Positions 10,301 through 19,286 of a stretch of DNA of 64,000 bases are shown here, one piece after another (the first letter of the stretch is position 1; every line of letters starts with the position of its first letter). The position numbers were made by a program, and so were the translations under genes. The notes under the pieces were generated by a model. That model saw only the letters and a program-made list of their open reading frames with translations, was not told where the DNA came from and made no database searches. Source of the stretch: Pectinophora gossypiella (taxonomy: Eukaryota; Arthropoda; Insecta; Lepidoptera; Gelechiidae); contig NC_065426.1 of NCBI RefSeq assembly GCF_024362695.1, positions 9,516,236 to 9,580,235 on the forward strand, read 5' to 3'.

Positions 10301-12656
10301 GATTATTTGTAGTTTGACACGAAGCATCGAAAACTACGCGAAGTTTTGTCGTACTACTATCAGGCTTATGAACGCAGTGGTGGGGAATGACATACGCCGA
10401 TTCCACTTCCGATACGTCACCGACACAGACCATATGACCGAGCGACGCGTAGTCGTCCATGAACGTTTTATATTCGCCCCTTAGATCGGGTAAACGAGAT
10501 AATTTGCGTTCCAAATTTTGATATCGTTTTAATGCAATTTGTTTAGAATCGCCCAGTTTCGCGTCAGGTTTGAATGGGTAGCTCACAATGTATCGACCGG
10601 TATTATCACGCTTATGGTCACTGACAAACATCTGTTCAGCGATGACGTCATCTGGATTTTTAGGTACGTCACAGGATAAACTTTCGGTTTCCCAGAAAGA
10701 TTTAATTAAATCGTCCACCTTAACTGTGCTACTAGTGAACATACAAGTCGACACACCGTCAGCACCGGTATTCACTGACAGCTGGCCTGTAATGACATAC
10801 CCGAAAATGCTACTTAACGCGAGCGGTATCCCTTGACGTGACGGATGATACTTGCCACCATCATAAATGAATGGAAACACGTCACTGGCAAGCAACATGT
10901 CAATGCGACTCGAGCGATAGAAAGTAGGGTCAGCCAACACCAAATGTTTATATTCGTTGACTAAATCCTGTGACAAAGTGACAGATGGCATATCGCCAGA
11001 TATTTTCGGAATGATCACAGCTTTTATATTAAAAACAGGGTCATTAGACATGGTCGGCTTTAAAGTGCAGGACACCATACCGTGATCGCGAACTACTGTT
11101 CCGCCTAGGCCCGACAATTGAGTGTTACACTTTTGACGTGGAAGCCCTAATCGCTGTGCACAATCATTTGTGATAAAACTGGTTTGAGAACCACTGTCGA
11201 TCACTACGCGCACGGGTTGATATTTGCCTGAAACATCCGTAACGTGTACAACCGCAGTACCCAGCATAACTGTCGACCCAGACGAGCATGACGATGCCAA
11301 GGAGACCCGATTCTGTTGATCGTTATTAAAGTCGTTATCACAACTGTCATCAGAGCCCGTGCTTATCAAAGTTACATTGGAATCTAAATGCAACGTGTGA
11401 TGATGTTTGTTTTTGCACACCGTACATGTTATCTTCGATGGGCACTCATTAGATGTGTGACCTTGACGCAAACAATTTTCGCATAAACGCAAATCTTTTA
11501 TTTTTACAATTCGCTGCTTAGGAGACAGCGCAATGTATTCGTAACATTTATAAATCGAATGAAATGGCTTATTGCAATACAAACATGCCTTCTTAGAATT
11601 ATCAGGGCCCGCATTGCTCGCCAAACAGGTTTTTGAATTGACATTTTTTGTAATAGGTTTACTATTATTATTAGTTTTGTTTTGAACCGCATTTAGAATG
11701 GGTTTATTTGAAACGGGCTTTGAAACAGGAGGATTAGACATTTCCAACATACGCGCCTGATTCGATACAAATTCGCTTAATGTTTTAAAAATAGGTATTT
11801 CCTTTATACCGATTTTTTGTTCAAATTCTCGTCTAGAAACCGGGTCCAGGTTACGTAAACCGATATAACAAAGAATAAATCCCGCTAAATCATCGATTTT
11901 TAATAATTCTAACGCTTGAACGCATTCTTGAAATGTCTCTAAAAAGGAATTCAATCCGCTAACAGATTCGTTCGGCAAAGGTTTGAACGCGAACAATTTA
12001 TCCAAATAGCGGGTAGCTATAGCACGCTTATTTTCATACCTGTCCGACAGAGATGACCAGACAATATTATAATTGTCACTCGATACAGGCAAACTTTTCA
12101 CTATTTGAAGTGCTGGCCCGGTTACTACGGAAAGTAAATAATGGAACTTCTCGACATTACCTATCGAATTATTTGTATGAATCAAACTCATAAATGTATC
12201 GCGAAATGTAATCCAATTCTCTAAACTTCCGTCAAAATGAACAAGTTCAATTTTAGGTAAGCGAGGCTGAGAGCCGCCGCTTCGCTCATATTTGAATTCA
12301 CCGCCACTTTTTGACGTATTCGAAACAGTTTCGTATTGATGAAAAATACGTTTAACTTCGTAATACAAGTCATCGAAAGCCTTTACTTCCTGGTCGTTAA
12401 TTATATACGCCGGGTTACGCTTTAGTTCCAGCGCAGAAATATCATCAACAATTCGTTCGAATGATTCGCGAGAAGATTCGAGTTCACTGACCCGCACCAA
12501 CAATTTGTTAACTAACGTGGAATCACTTTCGACAATTTTAGATAAATCGTACATCTGTTGAACACGCCTAAAATAACGTTCTTTTCTATTTATTAACGTA
12601 TTTATTTTGATATCAAGATCGGTCAAAAATGGAGTTGTAGGTGTTTCTTTCGCCAT
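7392..12656 (-). CDS. BEL/Pao Gag-Pol polyprotein, 1754 aa, complete
   Basis: Single open frame for capsid, protease, reverse transcriptase, RNase H and integrase, which together copy the element RNA into DNA and insert it. Visible features in order: a Gag region with LPKIELVHFDGS at about 132; zinc-knuckle cysteines CLYCNKPFHSIYKC at about 356 and CENCLRQGHTSNEC at about 390; aspartic protease VVIDSGSQTSF at about 481; reverse transcriptase with FDASCQT at about 774 and the catalytic YVDD at about 893; an RNase H-like region with IPRLELMAAHLL at about 1110 and FTDSSVALTW at about 1142; an integrase H2C2 region around 1388-1425; a catalytic triad in VGVDIGGPF (about 1453), YSDNGKNF (about 1519) and GGIFEAGIKSAK (about 1570); and a C-terminal domain with HFWRRWKSEYLHTL. 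All catalytic residues I looked for are present and there is no stop or frameshift. The first Met lies about 284 nt after the primer-binding site. Confidence 0.96.
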   Translation of the reverse strand: MAKETPTTPFLTDLDIKINTLINRKERYFRRVQQMYDLSKIVESDSTLVNKLLVRVSELESSRESFERIVDDISALELKRNPAYIINDQEVKAFDDLYYEVKRIFHQYETVSNTSKSGGEFKYERSGGSQPRLPKIELVHFDGSLENWITFRDTFMSLIHTNNSIGNVEKFHYLLSVVTGPALQIVKSLPVSSDNYNIVWSSLSDRYENKRAIATRYLDKLFAFKPLPNESVSGLNSFLETFQECVQALELLKIDDLAGFILCYIGLRNLDPVSRREFEQKIGIKEIPIFKTLSEFVSNQARMLEMSNPPVSKPVSNKPILNAVQNKTNNNSKPITKNVNSKTCLASNAGPDNSKKACLYCNKPFHSIYKCYEYIALSPKQRIVKIKDLRLCENCLRQGHTSNECPSKITCTVCKNKHHHTLHLDSNVTLISTGSDDSCDNDFNNDQQNRVSLASSCSSGSTVMLGTAVVHVTDVSGKYQPVRVVIDSGSQTSFITNDCAQRLGLPRQKCNTQLSGLGGTVVRDHGMVSCTLKPTMSNDPVFNIKAVIIPKISGDMPSVTLSQDLVNEYKHLVLADPTFYRSSRIDMLLASDVFPFIYDGGKYHPSRQGIPLALSSIFGYVITGQLSVNTGADGVSTCMFTSSTVKVDDLIKSFWETESLSCDVPKNPDDVIAEQMFVSDHKRDNTGRYIVSYPFKPDAKLGDSKQIALKRYQNLERKLSRLPDLRGEYKTFMDDYASLGHMVCVGDVSEVESAYVIPHHCVHKPDSSTTKLRVVFDASCQTTNNQSLNSVLYTGPKLQADLVELLIRFRLRNVCLCGDISKMYRNILIDKSQRQFQHILWRDSPNEPIKMYELCTVTYGVVSSPFLAIRTLQQLAADEGDRFPDAARALREGFYVDDLLWSVDSVDDALTLQHQLVELLKLGGFELRKWSSNSAQVLNKLPSDQLEPPVQFDDGKTMAIKILGLHWLPEEDAFSFRTTQMESNVTKRSVLSEIAKLFDPLGFVAPCTFLAKTFMQKLWCANLGWDDALPNALLNEWRLFSFQIPLSSKLKHDRHVFVKNHITAQIVGFCDASTNGFAAVVYIRSQDGHGNVKVSLLLSKSKVAPLKTVSIPRLELMAAHLLSKTLQYVVSILAKEVLISEVLAFTDSSVALTWINTPAFKLKTFVANRVAKITECSAGVQWYHVNGTDNPADVCSRGATPAQLLHIADQWFRGPQWLYDPQHMWPVRSLTEFKGEPLELKPVKESTSLLTEGVSLKNNFDNIINKYSNFNKLQRIVAWCFRFLHNSRVSRPDRIRGALLTAELNKAHDKLIQIVQSEHFGDDIESLKRGNRCSQSLRKLDPFIDSRGLLMVGGRLSHANLPFTQRHPLILPKKCHFTNILIDYYHKVYLHVGPRTLQNILVQKYWIIAARCVIRSRLSKCVTCFRNRPTVNQPKMGSLPKCRLQDVYPFHTVGVDIGGPFYTKETNRRNARISKSYLCLFVCYSTRAVHLEVLSALTTECFLASFDRFTARRGLPHTMYSDNGKNFVAAGKHLNEVVQFYNASQRQLIDGFTVRKVTWKYNPPTGSHFGGIFEAGIKSAKYHLKRVVGTRALSFEELGTLFANIEAILNSRPLCSLSNDPSEFDVLTPGHFLVGRQLVSAPNYDLSDIPLNRLTRWQCITQAALHFWRRWKSEYLHTLQQRQKWFVDTPNLNVNDLVLIHNDNVPCQQWSLGRVEQIHPGRDGRVRVVTLRTQNSRLQRPVSKLSPLPKEQDQ

Positions 12657-12939
12657 TTTGAACTGAAGAAAAATGTACTAGAAACTTCGAGAACAACGCG
12701 TCCCTACAACTGCCTGTTTATGTAAAACCGAACAAAAAGTAATTTACACTGTAGAAATAGATTCTAAGTATTTGACTACGTATAAAAAATATATTAAATA
12801 TGATATTACACTGTGACAAATAGAACTATTGAACAAATACTTGCACAATGAAATGTGATGTTGTAAATTTAATATTTTGAATAAAATAACATAAATTATA
12901 TATGAAATAGTCTGTTAATACCTATTTTGATATACTGAA

Positions 12940-12956
12940 TCCGTATCGAAGGACCA
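12940..12956 (-). promoter_or_regulatory. Primer-binding site, tRNA-Tyr-like
   Basis: Plus-strand TCCGTATCGAAGGACCA resembles an animal tRNA-Tyr 3' end (TCCGGCTCGAAGGACCA) with two mismatches. A 4-base spacer separates it from the 5' LTR. Primer identity is from memory of tRNA-Tyr. Confidence 0.75.
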
Positions 12957-12960
12957 TAAA

Positions 12961-13297
12961 TGTTGGATAACTGAGATTAGTGATATTTTTGAATCTGAAA
13001 AGTAGACTTGCCCATACAAAACACCGACCAAAGGAAAGGTACTTACAGGATTGTTGAATTTGGTTTCTTCTGACCCCGGGGTGCTCTGGAGACTGCTAGT
13101 GCACTTTCAGATTAAGTTTAAACAGCACAACTTGAATTAATACACTTTTATGTTATTTTAGAAATTTCTTGTATAGAAACGCGCGACGGCGGTAGTCGAG
13201 TCCACTTTATTTTTCTTTTTCCTGGCTTGGGGTGGCGGGAGTTTTTGGCGCGAACCAAAGGAGTTTTTGGAAGGGATTCATGGTCGGTGTCCTAACA
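12961..13297 (-). repeat. 5' LTR of the intact BEL/Pao element
   Basis: 337 bp, identical to 6849-7185. A CATAAAAG TATA-like site lies inside. It should carry the promoter for the polyprotein transcript. Confidence 0.96.
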
Positions 13298-13302
13298 AAT
13301 AT

Positions 13303-13567
13303 TGTCCTTCGTTTAACCAGCTAATTTCATAGATAACAGCCATATGTATCTTTTATACATATTTTTATTTGGTATAAACGATGACCCTTGTTATTACACC
13401 CAGGCATAATTCCATCTTCCACTCATTATTATTCTGATCAAAATAAATATAAGCAATATAGGTCGCAATATAATGTGATCCAAATATCAAGCAACAATTA
13501 TTTTTATATATAAAAAAAATATGCCGCAGATGGCATTAACTGTTTGGCCGGACAAATGGGGAGCGCT
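13303..13567. other. Flank of the BEL/Pao element plus Rep-F fragment
   Basis: Mostly AT-rich unique sequence. Rep-F sequence (GCCGCAGATGGCATTAACTG to GGGAGCGCTGA) occupies about 13520-13567. GTGATCCAAATATCAAG at about 13474 recurs at about 20029. Confidence 0.5.
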
Positions 13568-13680
13568 GAACTCGGTACTAGTGGAGTAGCGTGATAGAGT
13601 ATGCTGCATACCCCCTCCGGTTGATTGAGGGGAGGACTGTGCCCAGCAGTAGGACGTATATAGGCTGTTCATGTTATATG
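13568..13680 (+). mobile_element. SINE-B, 5'-truncated
   Basis: Only the tail half is present: CCCCCTCCGGTTGATTGAGG, then GCCCAGCAGTAGGACGTATA and GGCTGTTCATGTTA. Confidence 0.65.
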
Positions 13681-13725
13681 TGATGTGTTCATGTTATGTG
13701 TGTGTGTATGATGTGTGTACGACAT

Positions 13726-13812
13726 CGTATCAACAGTGGCTGCTAGTTGTCTTTGATTACTTGTGGCTCTGCCCACCCCATTAGGGATTACGGGCATGAG
13801 TTTATATATGTA
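13726..13812 (+). repeat. Short interspersed tail
   Basis: Second copy of the unit at 4121-4217: ATCAACAGTGGCTGC to GGGATTACGGGCATGAG, ending in TATG-like sequence. Confidence 0.5.
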
Positions 13813-14013
13813 TGATGTGTCTATAGGGATTCGGGTGTGGGTTATGTACTTCTGACTCTCTGTCACTTTTCTATTAAACTGTACTTTGTCTTTCCATTGT
13901 CGTATGTCTTTGTGCGTTCAACCAGAGACAATCTTGTTACATTAGAAGATTACTTATGTTCCTTCATGCTATATTCCTTCCGGGATAGATTTAGAGTTAG
14001 TTATTTTAGGATG

Positions 14014-14201
14014 ATTCCGTGCTTCGGAGGGCACGTTAAGCCGTTGGTCCCGGTTACTACTTACTGATGTAAGTTGGTAGTCATTACATGAGCCTCCACC
14101 AACGAGCAGCGTGGTGGAGTATGCTCCATACCCCCTCCGGTTGACTGAGGGGAGGCCTGTGCCCAGCAGTGGGACGTATATAGGCTGATTATGTTATGTT
14201 A
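14014..14201 (+). mobile_element. Mosaic SINE: SINE-A middle joined to SINE-B tail
   Basis: The copy is bounded by the 12-bp TSD TATTTTAGGATG (14002-14013 and 14202-14213). It begins in the shared core, continues with the SINE-A segment TTACTACTTACTGATGTAAG and TTACATGAGCC, then switches to the SINE-B segment AGCAGCGTGGTGGAGTATGC and the SINE-B tail. The TSD shows that the mosaic inserted as one unit. Confidence 0.8.
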
Positions 14202-14216
14202 TATTTTAGGATGTCA

Positions 14217-14680
14217 TTCAGATACAGACATTGGTGCTTGTAGAACCATCTAATTTTATTTTAAGTTATAACCTGTTATTTGTTGTTTATAACAGCCTTC
14301 GTGGTGTAGTGGTTAGAGCGTTGGGCTCACGATCTGGAGGTCCGGGTTCGATTCCCGATGGGGACATTGTCGAAATCACTTTGTGAGACTGTCCTTTGTT
14401 CGGTAAGGACATTGCAGGCTTGTATCACCTGATTGTCCGAAAAAGTAGGTGTTTCCCTGCTTCGTAAGGCACGCTAAGCCGTTGGCCCAGGGCTACTAGC
14501 TCAAATACCTCCGCTAACCAGCACTGGATCAGCGTGGTGGAGTATGCTCCATACCCCTCCGGTTGATTGAGGGGAGGCCTGTGCCTCGCAGTGGGACGTA
14601 TATAAGCTGTTTATGTTATATTTATGTTACCTGTTATTTTCTTATCAGCCGAAAAGGAAAGGGACGGGTAATAGACAGCT
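14217..14680 (+). mobile_element. MITE-7 interrupted by SINE-B
   Basis: Left part 14217-14281 (GGTGCTTGTAGAACC, TTTTATTTTAAGTTATAACC) and right part about 14640-14680 (CTTATCAGCCGAAAAGGAAA) are one MITE-7 arm split by the SINE at 14282-14628. Confidence 0.75.
14282..14628 (+). mobile_element. SINE-B, full length, TSD ACCTGTTATTT
   Basis: The tRNA-like head starts at about 14293 (CAGCCTTCGTGGTGTAGTGG, box B GGGTTCGATTCCCGATGG), then a GTCGAAATCACTTTGTGAG block, a damaged 37-nt core, and the RTE-like tail with ATGTTA repeats. The 11-bp TSD (14271-14281 and 14629-14639) lies in MITE-7 sequence, which dates the SINE after the MITE. Confidence 0.88.
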
Positions 14681-14683
14681 ATA

Positions 14684-14735
14684 GTGAGCTGAATCATCCC
14701 CCTTAGTATTCTTTACGATGTCACTTATACAACGT
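14684..14735 (+). mobile_element. MITE-1 end fragment
   Basis: GCTGAATCATCCC to TACGATGTCACTTATAC matches the right end of the MITE-1 copies at 58230-58457. Confidence 0.5.
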
Positions 14736-14785
14736 ACAAGTGGAATTTTCTCTCGGTTTTTTTTTGTTTTTTTTAAATTATTTTC

Positions 14786-14892
14786 CCCTTCCTCCCTCTC
14801 TCCCTCCCTTTCCCCCTCTTTTCCTCCCCCCTTCCTCCTTCCTTCCTTCTTTCTTCCTTTTTCCTTTCTCCCTTCTCTTTACTTTTTCTTTT
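14786..14892 (+). repeat. Polypyrimidine tract
   Basis: About 107 bases almost only of C and T on the plus strand. The open frame across it is an artefact of composition. Confidence 0.8.
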
Positions 14893-15092
14893 TGTCGTGT
14901 CTTATAGGGAAGTCAAGGAATTGGCTCAGCGAATGCTACACCGACTAGAGCGTGGCTCTTAAATTGATGATGATGAAATTATCTTCAGTTCCATACTTTT
15001 GCGACGGAAAATTCCGATTGATATCAACTCAAATTAGTGGTTTGAATCACCCATCAAAGTTTTCGTTACGATGTCATTAACATGTATAGAGC
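14893..15092 (+). mobile_element. Rep-M end fragment followed by MITE-1 half
   Basis: About 14920-14978 matches the Rep-M end (ATGCTACACCGACTAGAGCG, GTGGCTCTTAAATTGATGA). About 14980-15092 matches the right half of MITE-1 (TTTTGCGACGGAAAATTCC, TTTTCGTTACGATGTCA). Confidence 0.55.
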
Positions 15093-15093
15093 T

Positions 15094-15578
15094 AAGTCGG
15101 TTCCAGCCAAGTAGTTAATGCCATTTGGGAGTAAATCTACAATTAAATTAAAAAAGCAATATAATATGATGGTATATGTTGACTGGGTTTACGAACACGA
15201 TCGATCACACGCTGTCGTCGGCATAGGCAGTAAAATTATTGCCTGAAAACACACATTGTTTGCTGTCAAAATACTGTATGTTTTAATTAAAGTTTATTTA
15301 TTTATTATAGGTTATCAACATGATAGTCAACAGTACTGGCCATTATTCATATTCTTGCATATTGTATTTGTTGCCCCCCCTAGATATGTTTAAGACATAA
15401 ATAGACATATATTTTTTATACATGGCAGCACTTTCTCTTCCTTCAAACCTTAGTTGTAACAGTGTGCTTCTTTAAATAAAAAATCAATTAAAAATACAAA
15501 TCCGTTTAATTTAAAACAAACACAGTGATAAAATTAGTGTCATTAACATTTTTTTCATGGAGTGTACTTATTGTAATA
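15094..15578. other. No gene recognised
   Basis: A Rep-F-like piece (CCAAGTAGTTAATGCC, AAATCTACAATT) is at 15108-15142. The rest is AT-rich with no frame of note. Confidence 0.5.
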
Positions 15579-15860
15579 TAAACTCACGACTATCTTCCAA
15601 ATGGGGTAGGCAGAGGTACATCCATCGCAAGATGAACTAAGTGCCCACACTTCACCGAGCTTTCTGTTAGAGTCTAACAGTTAGACCAACGTGATGGGTG
15701 GTGAGCCGAATCGCCATTTTTAATGGTCAACGCAACTTTGTTAGTGAAAATTGCATCTTATTGACTCACAAAGTCGAATTCAGTTTACAGCCCGGGTCGG
15801 AATTCGAACCCGTGACCGACAGGAACCGAACACGGTGTCACGAGTTCATAATCCCAGTAG
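15579..15860 (-). mobile_element. SINE-E copy
   Basis: In element sense: a box B-like GGGTTCGAATTCC near the 5' end, then GGCTCACCACCCATCACG, TTGGTCTAAC, CTTAGTTCATCTTGCGATGG and an ATAGTCGTGAGTTTATA end. It looks like a tRNA-derived SINE family. Other copies are at 25108-25318, 44366-44560, 59241-59360 and 63546-64000. Confidence 0.6.
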
Positions 15861-16335
15861 TTAATGCCTGCGGAAAATCTACAAAAAAATACAAGGGAGA
15901 CAGCGCGATGACTGTATCTCGCTTGTGTATGCGCTAGAATGAGATTCTTATACGGGGTGTCTGGGGTGTTCTTACAAGCACTACAGTACTGCCCAACCCA
16001 GTAGGCATTACGGGCGTGAACTGTGGAATTCTTTACCCAAGACCACGTACGAAATTCAATATTCGGTTTACATATTCATACAACGCAGTAACTATCGTAA
16101 TAAAATGTCGAAAATGTAATTGTCGATATTCGGAATATGAAATTGAATGGCTCGTTACAAATTGATGAATATTCTGTTACATACGTTGTATTGATTGACT
16201 ACTGACAGTGAATGGCATAATCATTTTTCGTGACTTATTGAAGAGCTGCAAACAGTGATGTGCTGTTCAAGGGAATATTCCCAAAGTGGGAAAACACACT
16301 TTAAAATCTAGTACCTTTCTCATTGAAAATATATA
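15861..16335. other. Fragmentary repeats, no gene
   Basis: A Rep-F-like AGTAGTTAATGCCTGCGG is at 15858-15875 and a GGCATTACGGGCGTGAA tail at about 16002. The rest is unrecognised. Confidence 0.45.
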
Positions 16336-16506
16336 CCCACAGTCCCGAGAAATACATTTTCGGAGGTATGGTGGTTTTAAGTGGTTTTAACTTTGCGGGT
16401 TGGAAGGTCAGAGAGGCAGTCGCTTCTGTAAAAAACCGGACCTGTCAAATCTTCAGATTAGCTAAGCGGACCCTGTGAGAAACGGGATAATGCTAGGGAG
16501 ATGATG
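16336..16506 (+). mobile_element. SINE-D fragment
   Basis: Shares CCGAGAAATACATTTTCGGA, GGGTTGGAAGGTCAGA, AGGCAGTCGCTTCTGT and GGGATAATGCTAGGGAG with 29445-29937. The tRNA-like head is missing. Confidence 0.6.
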
Positions 16507-16553
16507 TAAGGATACCCACATACACAAGAATATGTTTTAAGCCAACTACGCAA

Positions 16554-16731
16554 TACGAGTTTTTCGCCGCGCGGCAGAAAAGAGCAGCGGCATAATGTCG
16601 CACTGTAATACTGCGCCGCTGCGGCGGCTCTGCCGTCAAGTGCGCGCAATACAATTTAAAACTGTTTGGTACAGTATTACAGTGCGACATTATGCCGCTG
16701 CTTTGTTTTGCCGCGCGGCGAAAAACTCGTA
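16554..16731. mobile_element. MITE-3, full length
   Basis: Inverted-repeat element with termini TACGAGTTTTTCGCCGCGCG and its complement, plus a second internal pair around GCATAATGTCGCACTGTAAT. Most of its 178 bp can fold on itself. A truncated copy is at 58078-58218. The open frames inside are by-products. Confidence 0.8.
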
Positions 16732-17528
16732 GTGCGCGCCTGGCCTTAAGATGATGATTAGGTAACTGAAACGATTCAATCCGAGGGAAGTTTTAGACGG
16801 TGCATAGCGGGTCTAATGGGTAAAATATTGACCGGCACAGGGTCCGTTTTGAAGCAGTTATGATTAATCCGGAGCTTGGCTCTGACACGCCATTAATTAC
16901 CAGCAAATCAAGTCACGATACTCTTGAGTTATGAGCGAGAGCGGATGGAAATTGACGAAGGAAAGACCACGGCCACAGCTTCAGCCAGCTGGTAATTCGA
17001 GTCTGTAATCTTTAAAAAGTTTGGACGTAAACCAATACTAACATAAAGGCATGAAAAGTACAGCAACTATTGACAATACCGACTTCACCATATGGGCACA
17101 CAGGGCCCGTGCCCCCATTCTCGGGGGCCACCGAAGGATCCACAATTTCTCTCACACATTTATTCTCAAAACATTTTTGTCGGGCACATTACACTTTTTT
17201 CACAAATTAGGAATCTTATCAGAAGGTTAGATTTACACGGCATATCATATACTACGTCATTATATTATCGATGACTGCGACTTTTTCAAAAAACAAAAAA
17301 CCTATGCTGTATTTGATTACCTATTAATGGGTTCATAGGTACTAACTTAGTAAAAAATGAAATTGTTTTTCTTTTTTTACTTTCCAATTCGTTTTCTTTA
17401 CTTTCAAAAAGGGCCCCAAATTCTTGTGTGCCCAAGGGCCCCAGCCTAGTTTAAGACGGCGCTGACTATTGAGTTAACTCACTAAATGCTAGTTTCCAGT
17501 AGTCAAATCAGTTACTTAGCAAGGTCCA
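16732..17528. other. No gene recognised
   Basis: Unique-looking sequence. Two GGGCCC-rich patches (17100-17140 and 17410-17460) resemble a patch near 39070-39150, but no family could be named. Confidence 0.45.
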
Positions 17529-17600
17529 AAGAATACCAGCGTTGTGGCTTGCGCCGCGGCTTATGCTGAGTGAGGCCCTTTTATAAAGGACGTCCACCCC
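17529..17600 (+). repeat. Rep-Z copy
   Basis: TACCAGCGTTGTGGC, GCCGCGGCTTATGCTGAGTG and CCCTTTTATAAAGGACG recur on the opposite strand at 38694-38783. The class is unknown. Confidence 0.5.
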
Positions 17601-18060
17601 CACCTTATGATCATTTCGACGAACATCCATTTTGCTTTTATGTAATTGTTTTGTGAAAATTTTAAATGATGTTATTGTTCGCGATGTTCGCTGCGGCTAA
17701 CACGGACGGATTTGCAGCCATCATGCGAAAGCGGTGCGCTTCCATCCTGCGCCGCACGCGCGACAGTTCCAACACCATCCTGCGCGCGCTAGTTGACCGG
17801 TGGGACTCTCCGATGCTGGCTTGATGGATTCGGCTGCACGCAGTCGTATGATTGGCCGCCAGCGTCGGGGAGTCCATCCGGACTTGCCATTTTAATATAT
17901 TTGTATGTTACTAACACTAGTTTTGTAAGCTTGCAATTTTACTAACAAATATGGATGTAATCAATGTGGATGAGTCCGAAATAAATGATTATTATTATTA
18001 TTATTATTGTCTTGTTCTTGTGTGTGGCGTCCTTTTATAATTTAATTTCTATTCTATTCT
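17601..18060 (+). mobile_element. SINE-D 3' part split by a LINE insertion
   Basis: The left part 17601-17676 and the right part about 18009-18060 together match the end of the SINE-D copy at 29445-29937 (ATGATCATTTCGACAAACAT-type, then GTGTGTGGCGTCCTTTTATA). The LINE end at 17677-18008 lies between, with TTATTGT at both joins as a probable TSD. Confidence 0.65.
17677..18008 (+). pseudogene. 5'-truncated LINE end with short coding tail
   Basis: A plus-strand frame running to a TGA at 17822-17824 reads DGFAAIMRKRCASILRRTRD and ends DRWDSPML. This style of sequence ends many insect LINE polymerases, from memory. A 3' UTR with ACTAACAAATATGG and GTCCGAAATAAATG and ATT repeats follows, as at 365-442. 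No catalytic domain is present. Confidence 0.5.
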
Positions 18061-18160
18061 AAACCAATGAATTCATGTTTTTGATCATAGATAATTGGTA
18101 TCAGGTGGTTTCCAGGATTTGTGCCCGGTTAATTGTAATTGGCTCGCCCACTGTTACATA

Positions 18161-18486
18161 ACGGCCTCCGTGGTCCAGTGGTTCGAGCGTTGGGCTCACG
18201 ATCCGGAGGTCCCGGGTTCGATTCCCGGTGGGGACATATCACAAAAAAAAACTTTGTGGTCCCTAGTTTGGTTAGGACATTACAGGCTGATCACCAGATT
18301 GTCCGAAAGTAAGATGATCCGCGCTTCGGAAGGCACGTTAAGCCGTTGGTCCCGGTTACTACTTACTGGTGTAAGTTAGTAGTCGTTACATGAGCCATGT
18401 CAGAGGCCTTTGGCGGCTCAATAGTAACCCTGACAGGTTGATGGGGTTGGTAATTCACCTCACAATCCACGCGATAGAAGAAGAAG
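18161..18486 (+). mobile_element. SINE-A, full length, TSD ACTGTTACATA
   Basis: Cleanest SINE-A copy. The 11-bp TSD (18150-18160 and 18487-18497) abuts the head ACGGCCTCCGTGGTCC and the GAAGAAG tail. Box A TGGTCCAGTGGTTCGAGCG and box B GGGTTCGATTCCC are intact. The tRNA-like head is about 75 nt, then the ATCACAAAAA block, the 37-nt core and the GATGGGGTTGG segment. Confidence 0.92.
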
Positions 18487-18532
18487 ACTGTTACATAGAA
18501 CTTGAAAATAAGGTTACTCGCTGTAAAGAGTG

Positions 18533-18592
18533 TTTACCGCCTTTCTATTTTATGTGTTCTCGCAAATAAATTGATCTGATTGGATTTGATTT
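18533..18592 (+). mobile_element. LINE-tail-2 fragment
   Basis: GTGTTCTCGCAAATAAATTG is followed by TTTGATTTGA repeats, as at 63245-63280. A LINE 3' end with an AATAAA signal. Confidence 0.55.
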
Positions 18593-19274
18593 GAAGATTC
18601 TTAATTAGTCTATACTGTCCGTGACCCAGGATCGCTAAAAGCTCAACACTTGAGCGCCAAATCGTTGCGAAATTGACCCCTGTGTTGCCAAATTATGGTA
18701 GTTACAGTTCATGGGATGTTCTGTCACATTGCCAGACAGCTGCTCGGGTGAATGTTGTAGTTTTCGAATTCTATGCCAAGTGTAGTGGATTTAAAAGTAC
18801 TTCGGTCATTAGACGCAAGCACACACCGTACACTTCATACAGAAAACCTCGTTTTACACAGACACTACACATTGATGTTATCGTACACGCGCGTCTGTGT
18901 GTGTGACATCTGACGCCCATAAAAGATGTGGGGAAATCAAAGAGATATTGATTTAAACAACTTCTTTTTCTATTGAATAAAAATAAACAATCATGACATT
19001 TCTCTGGTAGAAAATCTGAGTGACATTCGCCGATAGTGTTGCCATTATCATAAAAACAAACTAAGTAAGACCAAGGGCTTGAGGTAAACCTAGATTTTTC
19101 ATTCTATTACGTAAGTATCAAGAATATATCACCATTTTTAGTAACTTTCAAATTCAAAATTCGAATTCGAAGTTGGAATATATTTGATGCATCTAAACCG
19201 GTGTTATGTACTTTTGTTGATAAATATAAGGATCATGTCCCCAATGAAGAATGAGATCTTTTTATGCCGTGTCT
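18593..19274. other. No gene recognised
   Basis: Unique-looking AT-rich sequence. No repeat match inside the window and no frame with recognisable residues. Confidence 0.5.
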
Positions 19275-19286
19275 GGGTTGTGTCAT

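Larger units (their letters stand above)
6849..13297 (-). mobile_element. Intact BEL/Pao LTR retrotransposon, 6449 bp
   Basis: The element is complete on the minus strand. Its two 337-bp LTRs (12961-13297 and 6849-7185) are identical in every base compared, and it is flanked by AATAT on both sides (6844-6848 and 13298-13302). Inside are a primer-binding site, one open polyprotein and a polypurine tract. Identical LTRs and an unbroken frame indicate a recent insertion by a possibly still autonomous element. The class follows from the domain order protease, reverse transcriptase, RNase H, integrase, and from the BEL/Pao-type Gag and C-terminal regions. Confidence 0.97.

Noticed and set aside
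7392..12656. Envelope gene in the intact BEL/Pao element
   Set aside because: No frame beyond the polyprotein lies between its stop and the 3' LTR, about 200 bp of non-coding sequence.
14718..14948. 76-codon Ser/Phe/Pro-rich plus frame
   Set aside because: It is a translation of the polypyrimidine tract.
16458..16690. Two minus frames of 63-65 codons
   Set aside because: They lie in MITE-3 and SINE-D sequence.
18161..18240. tRNA-like sequence with A and B boxes taken as a tRNA gene
   Set aside because: It is the head of SINE-A: it has an attached body, a GAA tail and a TSD, and its stems pair poorly.
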